From Azolla caroliniana (lineage: Eukaryota; Polypodiophyta): 64,000 bases of DNA. The number at the start of each line of letters is the position of its first letter. Position 1 is the stretch's first letter. Positions 55,974-64,000 of the stretch are shown here, one piece after another. The notes below the pieces were generated by a model. The model worked only from the letters and a program-made list of their open reading frames with translations, made no database searches and was not told where the DNA came from. The stretch spans positions 14,508,001 to 14,572,000 of the forward strand of contig JBHGNT010000012.1 of NCBI GenBank assembly GCA_043228905.1, in the 5' to 3' direction. Both the position numbers and the translations under genes were made by a program.

Positions 55974-57902
55974 ATGGAATGCTGGTACTGTGGCAAAAAG
56001 GGCCACAGGCAAAGCGAGTGCTGGAAGAAGCGTGCCGATTTGGACAAATCCAAATCTGACAAAACCGGCCGGGAGAACCGGCAAAGCTCGCACTATGCGG
56101 AAGGATCCAGAACTGGGAAAAACAGTAAAGGGTCAGCCTTCGTGATGAAGCACAAGGCTAACTCGATGAAGAAGACTACTTCTGGATCAGAGGAAGTATG
56201 GTGCATTGATTCTAGAGCGTCCAACCACGTGACGAGCCACGAAGAGTGGTTCTCTTTTTTGGAGAAACTGGAAGAACTGGGGATTGTTGAAACCGGAGAC
56301 GACACCCCTCACCTGATTGTGCATGTCGGAGAAGTCCCTTTAAGCGATGTCAGACAAAAGGGGAAGCTGATGAACGTACTACACGTTCCTACTATCACAA
56401 AGAACTTGGTGTCAGTTGGACAAATCGTCGACCAGGGGATGCAGGTGCGGTTTATGCACCTAGGGTGCTTCATCAACAAAGAGGGCCGGATAATTGCGCA
56501 AGGGCGCAGAGACGGGAGGATGTTCATCCTCAACACTAATGATGTCGGCACCGCTATGTTTGCAAAAGGGTAGAAGGTCGAATCAGACATCGACTTGTGG
56601 CACAAGTGGATCGGCCATGTCAATTATCGGAGGCTTCAAGACCTGCAATCGAAACAAGTCGTTTTCAGTTTGCCGAAATTTAGCGGCCGGAAGGCCAAAA
56701 TTTGTGAAGCCTGCCAACTTAGGAAGCAACACTGGCTTCCATTCCCCACCGATCGAAACCGGAGCCATAATAAGCTCGATTTAGTCCATTCGGATGTATG
56801 GGGACCGACACAAAACATTAGTCTTGGCGGGAGTCGATATTTCGTCTCCTTCATTGAGGACTACAACTGGCACATGTGGATCTACCTCATTGAGAGGAAG
56901 AGCGAAGTCTTTGAGTGTTTCCGAAACCTTCAAAGCTTGGTTGAACGGGAAACAGAGAGGAAGATCAAGTGCCTACGGTCGGATGGCGAGAGAGAATACT
57001 TTTCCGGCCAATTCAACAATTATCTGCAGTAGAACAGAATTCAGAGAGAATTCAGCTGTAGGTACACACTGGAGCAAAACGGTGTGGCCGAAAGGAAGAA
57101 CCGGTCGATTGTCGATGCGGCAAGGGCAATGCTGGAGGAGAAGAGCATGCCCCATTTCTACTGGGCCGGGGCGGTCCGGATGGCTACATCCAAAACCGGA
57201 TCGGTGACAAGGTGTCAGCACATGAGTTGTATTTCGGGGGAAAGCCGAATTTGAGACACCTTTGGATATTCAGTAGCATAGCATATGTGCATGTATCGGA
57301 TGAGAAGCGGAGGAAGCTGGATCCGAAGTCGGAGAAGTGCATTCTAGTCGGTTACTCGTATGAGCAAAACGGGTATAAGTGTTATATCCCCCAGAATAAG
57401 CAGGTTCGATTAAGCCGAGATGTCGAGTTTGATGAGACAACATCATGGTACTCCTTACCGACTCCAACTCCCGATGAAGACCCGATTCTGGAAGATGAGG
57501 CTAGTGAGCCCGAGGAGGTCCAGGTAGAAGATGAAGACTTCAACACTCTCGAAGAGAGTCCGATATTATTCCGGTTAAGTGAATTGAATGAGCGGCAGGT
57601 CGGGATGACCAGTCGAATGAGGAACCGGCGAGTAGTGGAGACTCTGCCGTGCTCTCCCCGCGCAAGGAACTGAGGAGCTGGTTCACGCGCAAAGAGAAAG
57701 GCAAGAAGAAGATGCCGGAATACGAAACCGGCAACGTTGAGTCGGATCGGAGCGAATCCGACTCCGGAAAGGATGAAAGCAGATCTTCGGGAACGAAGTC
57801 CGACCTGGCCAAGAAGGGCCCCAAACCGGGTAACACCAAGTTACGCCGGTCTTCCTGCCTGAAGAACCCCCGTTACGCGGTACAGGTACAATGAGTACAT
57901 GG
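55974..57902 (+). pseudogene. Copia-H knuckle, protease and integrase
   Basis: It shows a CCHC knuckle (CWYCGKKGHRQSEC), a protease active site changed to DSR (WCIDSRASNHVTS), a TAG at 56571, then GAG-pre-integrase (LWHKWIGHVNYRRL, CEACQLRKQH), the integrase catalytic D in LVHSDVWGP, a mutated second motif (LRSDGERE), another TAG at 57030 and, after it, QNGVAERKN with the catalytic E. A frameshift near 57185 is followed by KLDPKSEKCILVGYS and an acidic linker. The element stops at 57902, where copia-2 begins, before any RT. Confidence 0.85.
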
Positions 57903-58315
57903 TGTTAGGAAACAGGTCCCTCCGGATGGGAAGTGAGAAGAACAGTATTGATGAGCAAACTCAGCCGAGGCCGAAACCGGATGTCGAGTACCCGGCTACG
58001 GAAGACCCAGTGAGAACCGGATGACGAGTACCCGACTACGGAAGACCCGGTGAGAACCGGATGACGAGTACCCGACTACGGAAGACCCGGTGAGAACCGG
58101 ATGACGAGTACCCGGCAAGAGCCGGATGGTGAAGGCCCAGTGAAAAGTGCTCACCGGATGAAGGGACATATTCATAAATATGTTTTCTGAGAGTCCATCG
58201 GGGCCATATTTGTAAATAGCCGAAAAGTCATATTAGTATAAATATGACTTAGGGCAAACTTAGTTGTTGTTTGTTGTCATTCTTGTTGGCGCAATATTAG
58301 AATGTAACAGTGTAC

Positions 58316-58348
<33 letters not shown>

Positions 58349-58622
58349 CGAAGAGTTCGTATCTCTGTTGTAACCGCCGCCTGTGGTGAAGACAGTGAAG
58401 AAGAGGTCGTTGCCTCTGTGTACATCTATTGTACATCGTTACATAGTGATAGTTAGTAGTCAATGGACTGCCGTGGTTTTTCCCGTATTTGGGTTTTCCA
58501 CGTAAACATCTTGTGTACTCTTCTCTCTATTGTGTTGTGCATTCATTCCCGTTTTCTACGTTTTTTATTCTAAGCTCGGTTGTGGCCGAGCGTTGTTCAT
58601 CGGGAGCGTGTAGTTCCTGTCA
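57903..58622 (+). repeat. 5' LTR of copia-2 with U3 repeats
   Basis: About 720 bp from TGTTAGGAAACAGGTCCC to TTCCTGTCA. It contains three 40-bp tandem units, a TATAAATATGACTTAGGGC promoter region near 58237 and a GA microsatellite near 58316-58342. Confidence 0.9.
57986..58105 (+). repeat. Three 40-bp tandem repeats in the copia-2 U3
   Basis: Units start GAGTACCCG at 57986, 58026 and 58066 and each holds GAAGACCC(A/G)GTGAGAACCGG. Units two and three are identical. Related phrases occur in the solo LTR at 46440-47100 and once or twice in copia-1. Confidence 0.92.
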
Positions 58623-58625
58623 AAG

Positions 58626-58637
58626 TGGTATCAGAGC
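58626..58637 (+). other. Primer binding site of copia-2
   Basis: TGGTATCAGAGC, initiator tRNA-Met type, three bases after the LTR. Confidence 0.92.
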
Positions 58638-58652
58638 GAAACGACACAGAAA

Positions 58653-61600
58653 ATGGACGAATCGTTGGGCTGCATTTTCAAGCTCACCAGCTCCAACTAT
58701 TCAGTGTGGAAGTCGAAGATGAGGGACATGCTCGTGGTTAAAGATCTTTGGTTGCCGGTTCAGTTCGGGGACAAGAGACCGAACAAAATCGACGCCACGA
58801 TATGGGAGGTGATGCACATGAAGACAACGACGTACATACGGTGCTTCATCGACATGAGTCTATACAACAACTTCAATGAAGAGAGCAAGGCTCATGAGCT
58901 CTGGGAGAAGATTGGCATTATGTTTCAGAACAAAAATGTTGTTAATCAGGTTTCGGTATTTCGGAAGCTAGTAAGACTCTGGTACCAAGATGGCTCCAGC
59001 ATGGCGGAGCACATGAATGCCTTCCAGGGGCTGATCCACCACGCAACATCATTGGAAGTGCCTCTCGTTGATGAGGTACTAGCACTACTCCTGCTTGGCT
59101 CCCTCCTAGGTAGCTGGGAGACGTTGGTTGTCACTTTGGGCAACACCGGGCCGGAAGGGAAATGGTTATCCCTAGCAAGAGTGAAGTCGAGCTTGCTAGA
59201 TGAGGAGGCGTGTCGGAAAGATAAGGATACGAGCTCCGACTCCAAAGCGCTCCTTACCGAATCGGAACGCGGAAGACAAAGGAACCGTAGTCCCCAGAAC
59301 CAAGAGAAGTCGGGGACACAGTCAAAGTCAAGGGGGAGCCCTACCTGCTTCTATTGCAGCAAGCCGGGACACTTCCAAAAAAACTGTCGGCACTTCCGAA
59401 AGGACAAGGAAACCGACAACACCGATTCGAAGCGGACACCGGACCGAAAGAATAAAGACCGGAGGGGGCCGGACCGAAAGGGAGCGATGGCAATCGCGGC
59501 AAGTGAAGAAGAGTTGATGCTCATCACCGAGGAGAGTGAGCTAAACCTTGTCGGCAACGAGATGACCTGGGTGGTCGACTCCGGAGCATCATTCCACCTT
59601 ACCCCGGACCGGAAATACTTCTCATCCTACTCAACTGGTGATCACGGCTGTGTCCGGATGGGGAATGAAGGTACATGCCGAATTGTCCGCATAGGAGATG
59701 TGTGGTTGACAACACCAACCGGATGCAAGCTGCTGTTGAAGGATATTCGACACGTTCCGGAGGTTCGTCTGAACCTGATATCAGTCGGTCAGCTAGATGA
59801 TGAAGGCTACACGGGTAGCATCCAGAACGGTGGTATGAAGTTCAGCAAAGGGAGCCTGATTGTGGCTCGGGCCCGGAAGGTAAACACGTTGTACTTGATA
59901 AATGCCCAGTTATGCCCAGAAGAAGTGAACGTGGCATCCGACACTACCGGTGAGCTGTGGCACAAGAGGCATGCCACATGAGCGAGAAGGGGATGAAGAA
60001 GCTTGCAGACGACAACCTCATTCCAGTGAAGAACGTGCACTTGGAGAAGTGCATTGATTGTCTGGCTGGTAAACAAAACCGGACCTCCTTCCGATCGAGG
60101 CCACCGATGAGACGTAATGCACCACTGGAGTTGGTGCATACTGATGTATATCAAATGGACACGAAGTCACATGTCGGATCGCAGTACTTCGTGACGTTCA
60201 TTGATGACCACAGCCGGAAGCTGTGGGCCACACCGTTGAAGACGAAGGATCAGGTGTTATCCGTCTTCAAAGACCTCCACGCGAGAGTGGAAAGAGAAAC
60301 CGGCCGGAAGCTGAAGGCGGTTCAAGCAGATAACGGAGGTGAATACCGGGGGCAGTTCGAGGAGTATTGTCGCTCGAAGGGAATCCGGCTCGAATTTACC
60401 GTGCTGAAGACGCCGGAACGAAACAGGCTGGCCGAGAGGATGAACCGGACCATAATGGAGAGGGTCCGGAGTATGCTGGCACATGCAAAACTACCCAAGA
60501 AGTTTTGGGCTGAGGCACTATCGACGACGACATATGTGATAAATAGATCACCCTCAGTACCTTTGGACGGAGACACGCCACAGAGAGTCTGGACCGGTAA
60601 GTGTCCTACCGGCATCTGAAGGTATTTGGGTGTCTTGCGTATGTGCATATAGCTAAGGACCGGAGAGGAAAACTAGATCCGAAGACCCGGCCATGCATAT
60701 TCCTCGGTTACGGCGACGATGAGTTCGGCTACCGAGTGTGGGACCTGGTCGACAAGAAGGTATTCCGGAGTCGAGATATTATCTTCATGGAGGACAAGAC
60801 GCTCGCCGACTGGGAGTCGGAGAAGAAGATAATGAACTCTAAGTCGACCGGTAAGGATCGATTCTATGATGACCAGACCCAACCGGCAAGAGACCGGTTA
60901 GCACTTGAGGAACCAACCGGTTACGGTGAGGATACCGAACTGGCAGAAGAAGAAGTATGGGAAGCTGAAACCGGAACCGGACAAGACCCCGAATCGGATT
61001 TAGATGAAGAGCAAATGGAGGGGCCGGTTACCGAAGCCCAAAGACAGAGATATCCTCTTAGAGAGAGAAGGGCCCCCCGGAGATTTCCGGATGCAGAGCA
61101 TGTGCTGCTAACCGATGAGGGGGAGCCAGAAAGCTTCGAAGAAGCAAAGGATGACACCCACAACCGCTAATGGTTAAGTGCCATGCAGGATGAGATGGAT
61201 TCCTTGCATGAGAACCATACGTACGAATTGGTGGAGTTGCCGAAAGGAAAGCGGGCACTCCGAAATAAGTGGGTGTACAAATTGAAACCGGGAGATGCCG
61301 GCAACCCCCCGAGATACAAAGCCAGGATCGTGGTGAAGGGGTTCCAGCAAAAGAATGGCGTGGCCTTCGACGAGATATTTGCCCCGGTAGTAAAGATGAC
61401 CTCTATCCAGACGGCGCTGCGTATAGTGGCAAGCAAGGATCTTGAGGTGGAGCAGCTGGACGTGAAGATGGCATTCCTTCACGGTGACCTCGAAGAGGAG
61501 ATCTACATGCAACAACCGGAAGGATTCGTGGAGAAAGGGAAGGAGCGCCTGGTTTGCCGGTTAAAGAAGAGCCTGTACGGACCGAAGCAGGCTCCCCGAC

Positions 61601-61850
61601 AATGGTATCGGAAGTTCGACTCCTTCATGACCGATCAAGGGTACCACAAGACGCATGCCGATCACTGCGTGTTTGTGAAGAAGTTCGAAGGAGGCGACTT
61701 CTTGATACTCCTTCTGTTCGTGGACGACATGTTGATCGTCGGAAGGAACCAAGCCAGAATACGGATGCTGAAGAAGGCTCTCAACCGAACTTTCGCGATG
61801 AAAGACTTGGGTCCGGCAAGACAGATGTTGGGGATGCATATCATCCGATA
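58653..61850 (+). pseudogene. Copia-2 gag-pol, frameshifted and truncated
   Basis: It starts ATG at 58653 (MDESLGCIFKLTSSNYSVWK). It has a CCHC knuckle (CFYCSKPGHFQKNC) and protease WVVDSGASFHLTP. Relative to copia-1 there is a one-base loss near 59967, a four-base loss near 60600 and a stop at 61168-61170. Integrase D/D/E are kept (VHTDVYQ, QADNGGEY, RLAERMNRT), and the RT motif is FVDD instead of YVDD. The 3' part is missing because gypsy-A inserted after GMHII. Confidence 0.92.
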
Positions 61851-62335
61851 TGTCGCGTTGTTACGCGCGTGCGTGGAGAAAGGGGCGGGACNNNNNNNNN
61901 NNNNNNNNNNNNNNNNNNNNNNNNNNNNNNNNNNNNNNNNNNNNNNNNNNNNNNNNNNNNNNNNNNNNNNNNNNNNNNNNNNNNNNNNNNNAAGGGGCAG
62001 TGAGCTCCCGACCCACAGAGACCAATGACCGGAGGAGAAGAGAGCGCTCGACACTCGAATCTGCAGCAACACTTTGTCCTTCCTAGCGTGCGATACCCCT
62101 CTCCCCTCTCTCCTCTCCTCCTTTTATCCCCATCCTCTTGTAAATTCCCTTTATTCCCTGTCCCTCCTGACAGAGATACGCATAATCCCCTAATAAATGT
62201 GTGCTACTTAGTATTTACATCCACCGATCCATTTATGAATCATGTACAAAATGTCAAGTCACGCGTACATCCGTGTAAGAGCCGGTTTATGCGCTTTCTC
62301 TCCGATTCCACCTATGGCCGGTTTTCTTCACGACA
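61851..62335 (-). repeat. 3' LTR of gypsy-A, with assembly gap
   Basis: The minus strand LTR starts TGTCGTGAAGAAAACC at 62335 and ends CGTAACAACGCGACA at 61851. A TATA-like GGATAAAAGG (minus strand) is near 62121-62130. The gap at 61892-61991 hides an unknown length; the solo copy of the family is 634 bp long. Confidence 0.85.
61892..61991. other. Assembly gap of 100 N
   Basis: Exactly 100 N are present, the usual placeholder for a gap of unknown size. It falls between the copia-2/gypsy-A junction and the rest of the LTR. Confidence 0.98.
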
Positions 62336-62350
62336 TCCACCCCCACCAAA
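62336..62350 (-). other. Polypurine tract of gypsy-A
   Basis: The minus strand reads TTGGTGGGGGTGGA just before the LTR start TGTCG. Confidence 0.7.
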
Positions 62351-62404
62351 CCGCGCATCCACCGGTATGCGCCAGAGACGGGTAGATACCGAACAAACCC
62401 GGCC

Positions 62405-64000
62405 TCACTCATTGCTCTCCGATTCTCCACTGGAACCGAACTGATCGTCGTTGTCGCTCCCGCTCGCAGGCTCCGGCTCGTCTTCAAACCGCTTTTTGAA
62501 CGCTTTGATCCGCTTTCCGGCCGCCGGCACTGCTAATTGTGTCTCGTCGAGTTCTGCAAGGTGGTACGTGCCGTTTTCGTTCGTTCTCATCACCGTGTAG
62601 GGCCCGAACCATCTCCTAGCGAACTTTCGCACCGCCTTGTGCTGATTGTCGAGGCTATTGTCGTATACCAAGACTCAGTCGCCTTCCTCGATCTTCTTTG
62701 GTCGCAACTGGTGCGTCCGGTTGAACTGGGTCTTGTTCTGCTCCCTTGCCGCTCGCAGCTTTTCCTTCGCCTGTATCATGTCCTCCGGCCTCCGCTCGAG
62801 TTGCCGAATCCGCGCCGCCAGCAACTCCTCCCGGCTCATTTCGTCCTTCCAATCTACCGCCGCCCATGAAGAAACCGTCTGTTCCACTCGCATGATCGGC
62901 TTCTGTCCGTACATCAGCTCTACCGGCATAAACCCTGTCACCGAACTGTACGTAGTTCGATCCACCCATAATGTGTAAGGAAGGAGTCGTGACCAATTCC
63001 CGACCTGCCCTCCGCATGCACGCACCAACGCCTTTACGATCGGCCCGTGCCCACGTTCAGCCTTTCCGTTTGCCTCCGGATTGTACGCCGTAGTGAGGGA
63101 GAGTTTGACGCCTAGCCGGTCGAACAGCTCATCAGCCTCCCGTGCATCTAGCTCTCCCTGGTCTGCCACGATCCTCCCAACGCACCCGTACTGACACACC
63201 ACTTCCTCGATCACGAACCGGCATACCGCCGTGGTTGTCTTGCTTTGCAGTGCACGGCCTTCCACTTGGTTCGTTAAGTCTTCCCATGCAAGCACCAGGT
63301 ATCGCATTTTTCCTACCCCCATCGGCATCGTCACCAAGTCTACCATCCACTTGAAATGGACCGTAGGCGGGTAGGTCGGTCGTAGCTCATCCCGGTGTCA
63401 GAATACAGAGTGCATCTGACAGTTTTCGCAAGTCGTTACGAACCGATGCACGTCCTGGTACAACCCCGACCACCAGTACTTCTCCTTCAGCTTCTCGAAC
63501 GTGGCCCATGTTCTGCGGTGTCCGGCCCAGGGGCTCTCGTGAAATGCCGCCAGTAGTTCCCCCTGTTCTTCTTTCTTTGCCACTACTCGGAGTGGGATGC
63601 CGCTTCTCTTCTTTGGGTGCCTCCATATGCACCCGTCCCGCAGGAAGAATCAGTACGCCTTCTTCCGTATCCGGCTCGCCTCCTCTCTCGTCCATGTTGC
63701 GTCCGGCGCCATCGTCCGTAGGAACCTCCCGATTTGGAGCCACTCCCCGTCGTACTTGCTTTCGTCAAATTTGTTAAGCGTTAGAGTGTTCCCTTCCCTC
63801 GTCGTTATGTTAGACGACCCGAAGAAGTCCTCGCCGACTTCTTCGTCATCCGAAACCATGTCGTCTTCGTCGTTGAACCTTGCCCTCGAAAGCATGTCGG
63901 CCATGGTGTTGTCCTTTCCGGAGATGTGTCGTATCTCCGGGTTCAGGGACTTAATGTACACTATCCACCGGAGCATTGCTAGGTCCGGCGTCGCGCATCC
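62405..64000 (-). pseudogene. Gypsy-A pol C-terminal part: RNase H end, integrase, GPY/F domain
   Basis: One minus-strand frame with three in-frame TGA codons (63650-63652, 63398-63400, 62675-62677). It reads the RNase H end (IRHISGKDNTMADMLSRARF), the integrase zinc region (GHRRTWATFEKLKEKYWW to CENCQMH), the core with VDLVTMPMGVGKMRYLVLA, VADQGELD and NPEANGKAERGHGPIVKAL, then VLVYDNSLDNQH and the GPY/F-type RRWFGPYTVMR. It ends in an acidic Ser-rich tail. There is no chromodomain. The catalytic E is in KAERGH. Apart from the TGAs the frame is intact. The remnant at 21105-22900 belongs to the same lineage. Confidence 0.87.

Larger units (their letters stand above)
38465..57902 (+). mobile_element. 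Copia-H, split by gypsy-M and truncated by copia-2
   Basis: Copia-H consists of a 5' LTR, primer site and gag start (38465-39074), continued after the 16-kb gypsy-M insertion at 55369 with the rest of gag, protease and integrase to 57902, where copia-2 begins. Removing gypsy-M and one GCAAG copy restores the gag frame (WEQ followed by GASRVLYCL), which proves that both halves are one element. RT, RNase H and the 3' LTR lie beyond copia-2, outside the window, or are lost. Confidence 0.9.
57903..61850 (+). mobile_element. Copia-2, truncated by gypsy-A
   Basis: It has a 5' LTR, primer site and decayed gag-pol, cut inside RT after GMHII by the gypsy-A LTR. It is a close relative of copia-1: the proteins align almost end to end with the same motifs. 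The rest, including the 3' LTR, should lie to the right of gypsy-A beyond the window. Confidence 0.92.
61851..64000 (-). mobile_element. Gypsy-A, 3' part, inserted in copia-2
   Basis: On the minus strand the RNase H end, integrase, C-terminal domain, polypurine tract and 3' LTR are present. The 5' half and its LTR lie beyond the window. The insertion point is at 61850/61851. The TSD cannot be checked because the other end is not in the window. Confidence 0.85.

Overview
The window looks like nuclear DNA of a land plant, probably a flowering plant. The evidence is one eleven-exon gene with GT-AG introns that encodes a plant-type trehalose-6-phosphate phosphatase (TPP), surrounded by LTR retrotransposons of plant Ty1/copia and Ty3/gypsy types, microsatellites and AT-rich intergenic DNA. 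I cannot name the species. Only one host gene is supported (coding part 14777-18647). Almost all other coding sequence belongs to retrotransposons.

Layout. (1) 1-5671: a young, complete copia element (copia-1, 114-5415, target-site duplication CTGTA, one open gag-pol frame) sits inside an older antisense copia LTR. (2) 5672-14776: intergenic DNA with a GC-rich cluster of ACGT elements near 8.2-8.35 kb, tandem duplications near 11.4-11.8 kb, a long CATATA microsatellite at 12.2-12.6 kb, and a pyrimidine-rich leader upstream of TPP. (3) 14777-18647: TPP. (4) 18.6-28.9 kb: decayed DNA with a mutated gypsy integrase remnant split by a probable solo LTR, a TG-rich minisatellite, a SINE-like tRNA-related piece, a large inverted repeat, copia fragments, and 117-bp and 83-bp tandem repeats. 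(5) 28956-32458: a chromovirus (gypsy with chromodomain) that lost its protease and the RT core. (6) 32.5-38.46 kb: a truncated copia with a 591-bp tandem duplication, then a decayed gypsy element (gypsy-B). (7) 38465-64000: a stack of nested retrotransposons.

The nested stack can be resolved by target-site duplications. Copia-H (38465-39074, continued at 55369-57902) interrupts gypsy-B. Gypsy-M (minus strand, 39075-55363, TSD GCAAG) interrupts copia-H. Gypsy-P (plus strand, 48248-53764, TSD AAGTG) interrupts the gag of gypsy-M. The 3' LTR of gypsy-P holds an antisense 1.7-kb fragment, and that fragment is split by a 634-bp solo LTR. A copia-2-type solo LTR (46440-47100, TSD GTTCG) lies in the pol of gypsy-M. 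Further right, copia-2 (from 57903) interrupts copia-H, and a minus-strand gypsy-A element (from 61851 to beyond the window, with a 100-N assembly gap in its LTR) interrupts copia-2. LTR divergence agrees with this order: about 6% for M and 3% for the nested P. Copia-1, outside the stack, shows about 0.7%.

The most unusual content is in gypsy-M and gypsy-P. Between pol and the 3' LTR they carry an extra sense-strand ORF of roughly 1000 codons. It has a conserved globular N-terminal region, a Pro/Gln-rich linker, a long coiled coil and an acidic C-terminus, with no visible membrane segment. I do not recognise this protein. Gypsy-P deleted pol but kept gag and the coiled-coil part, which points to a non-autonomous derivative.
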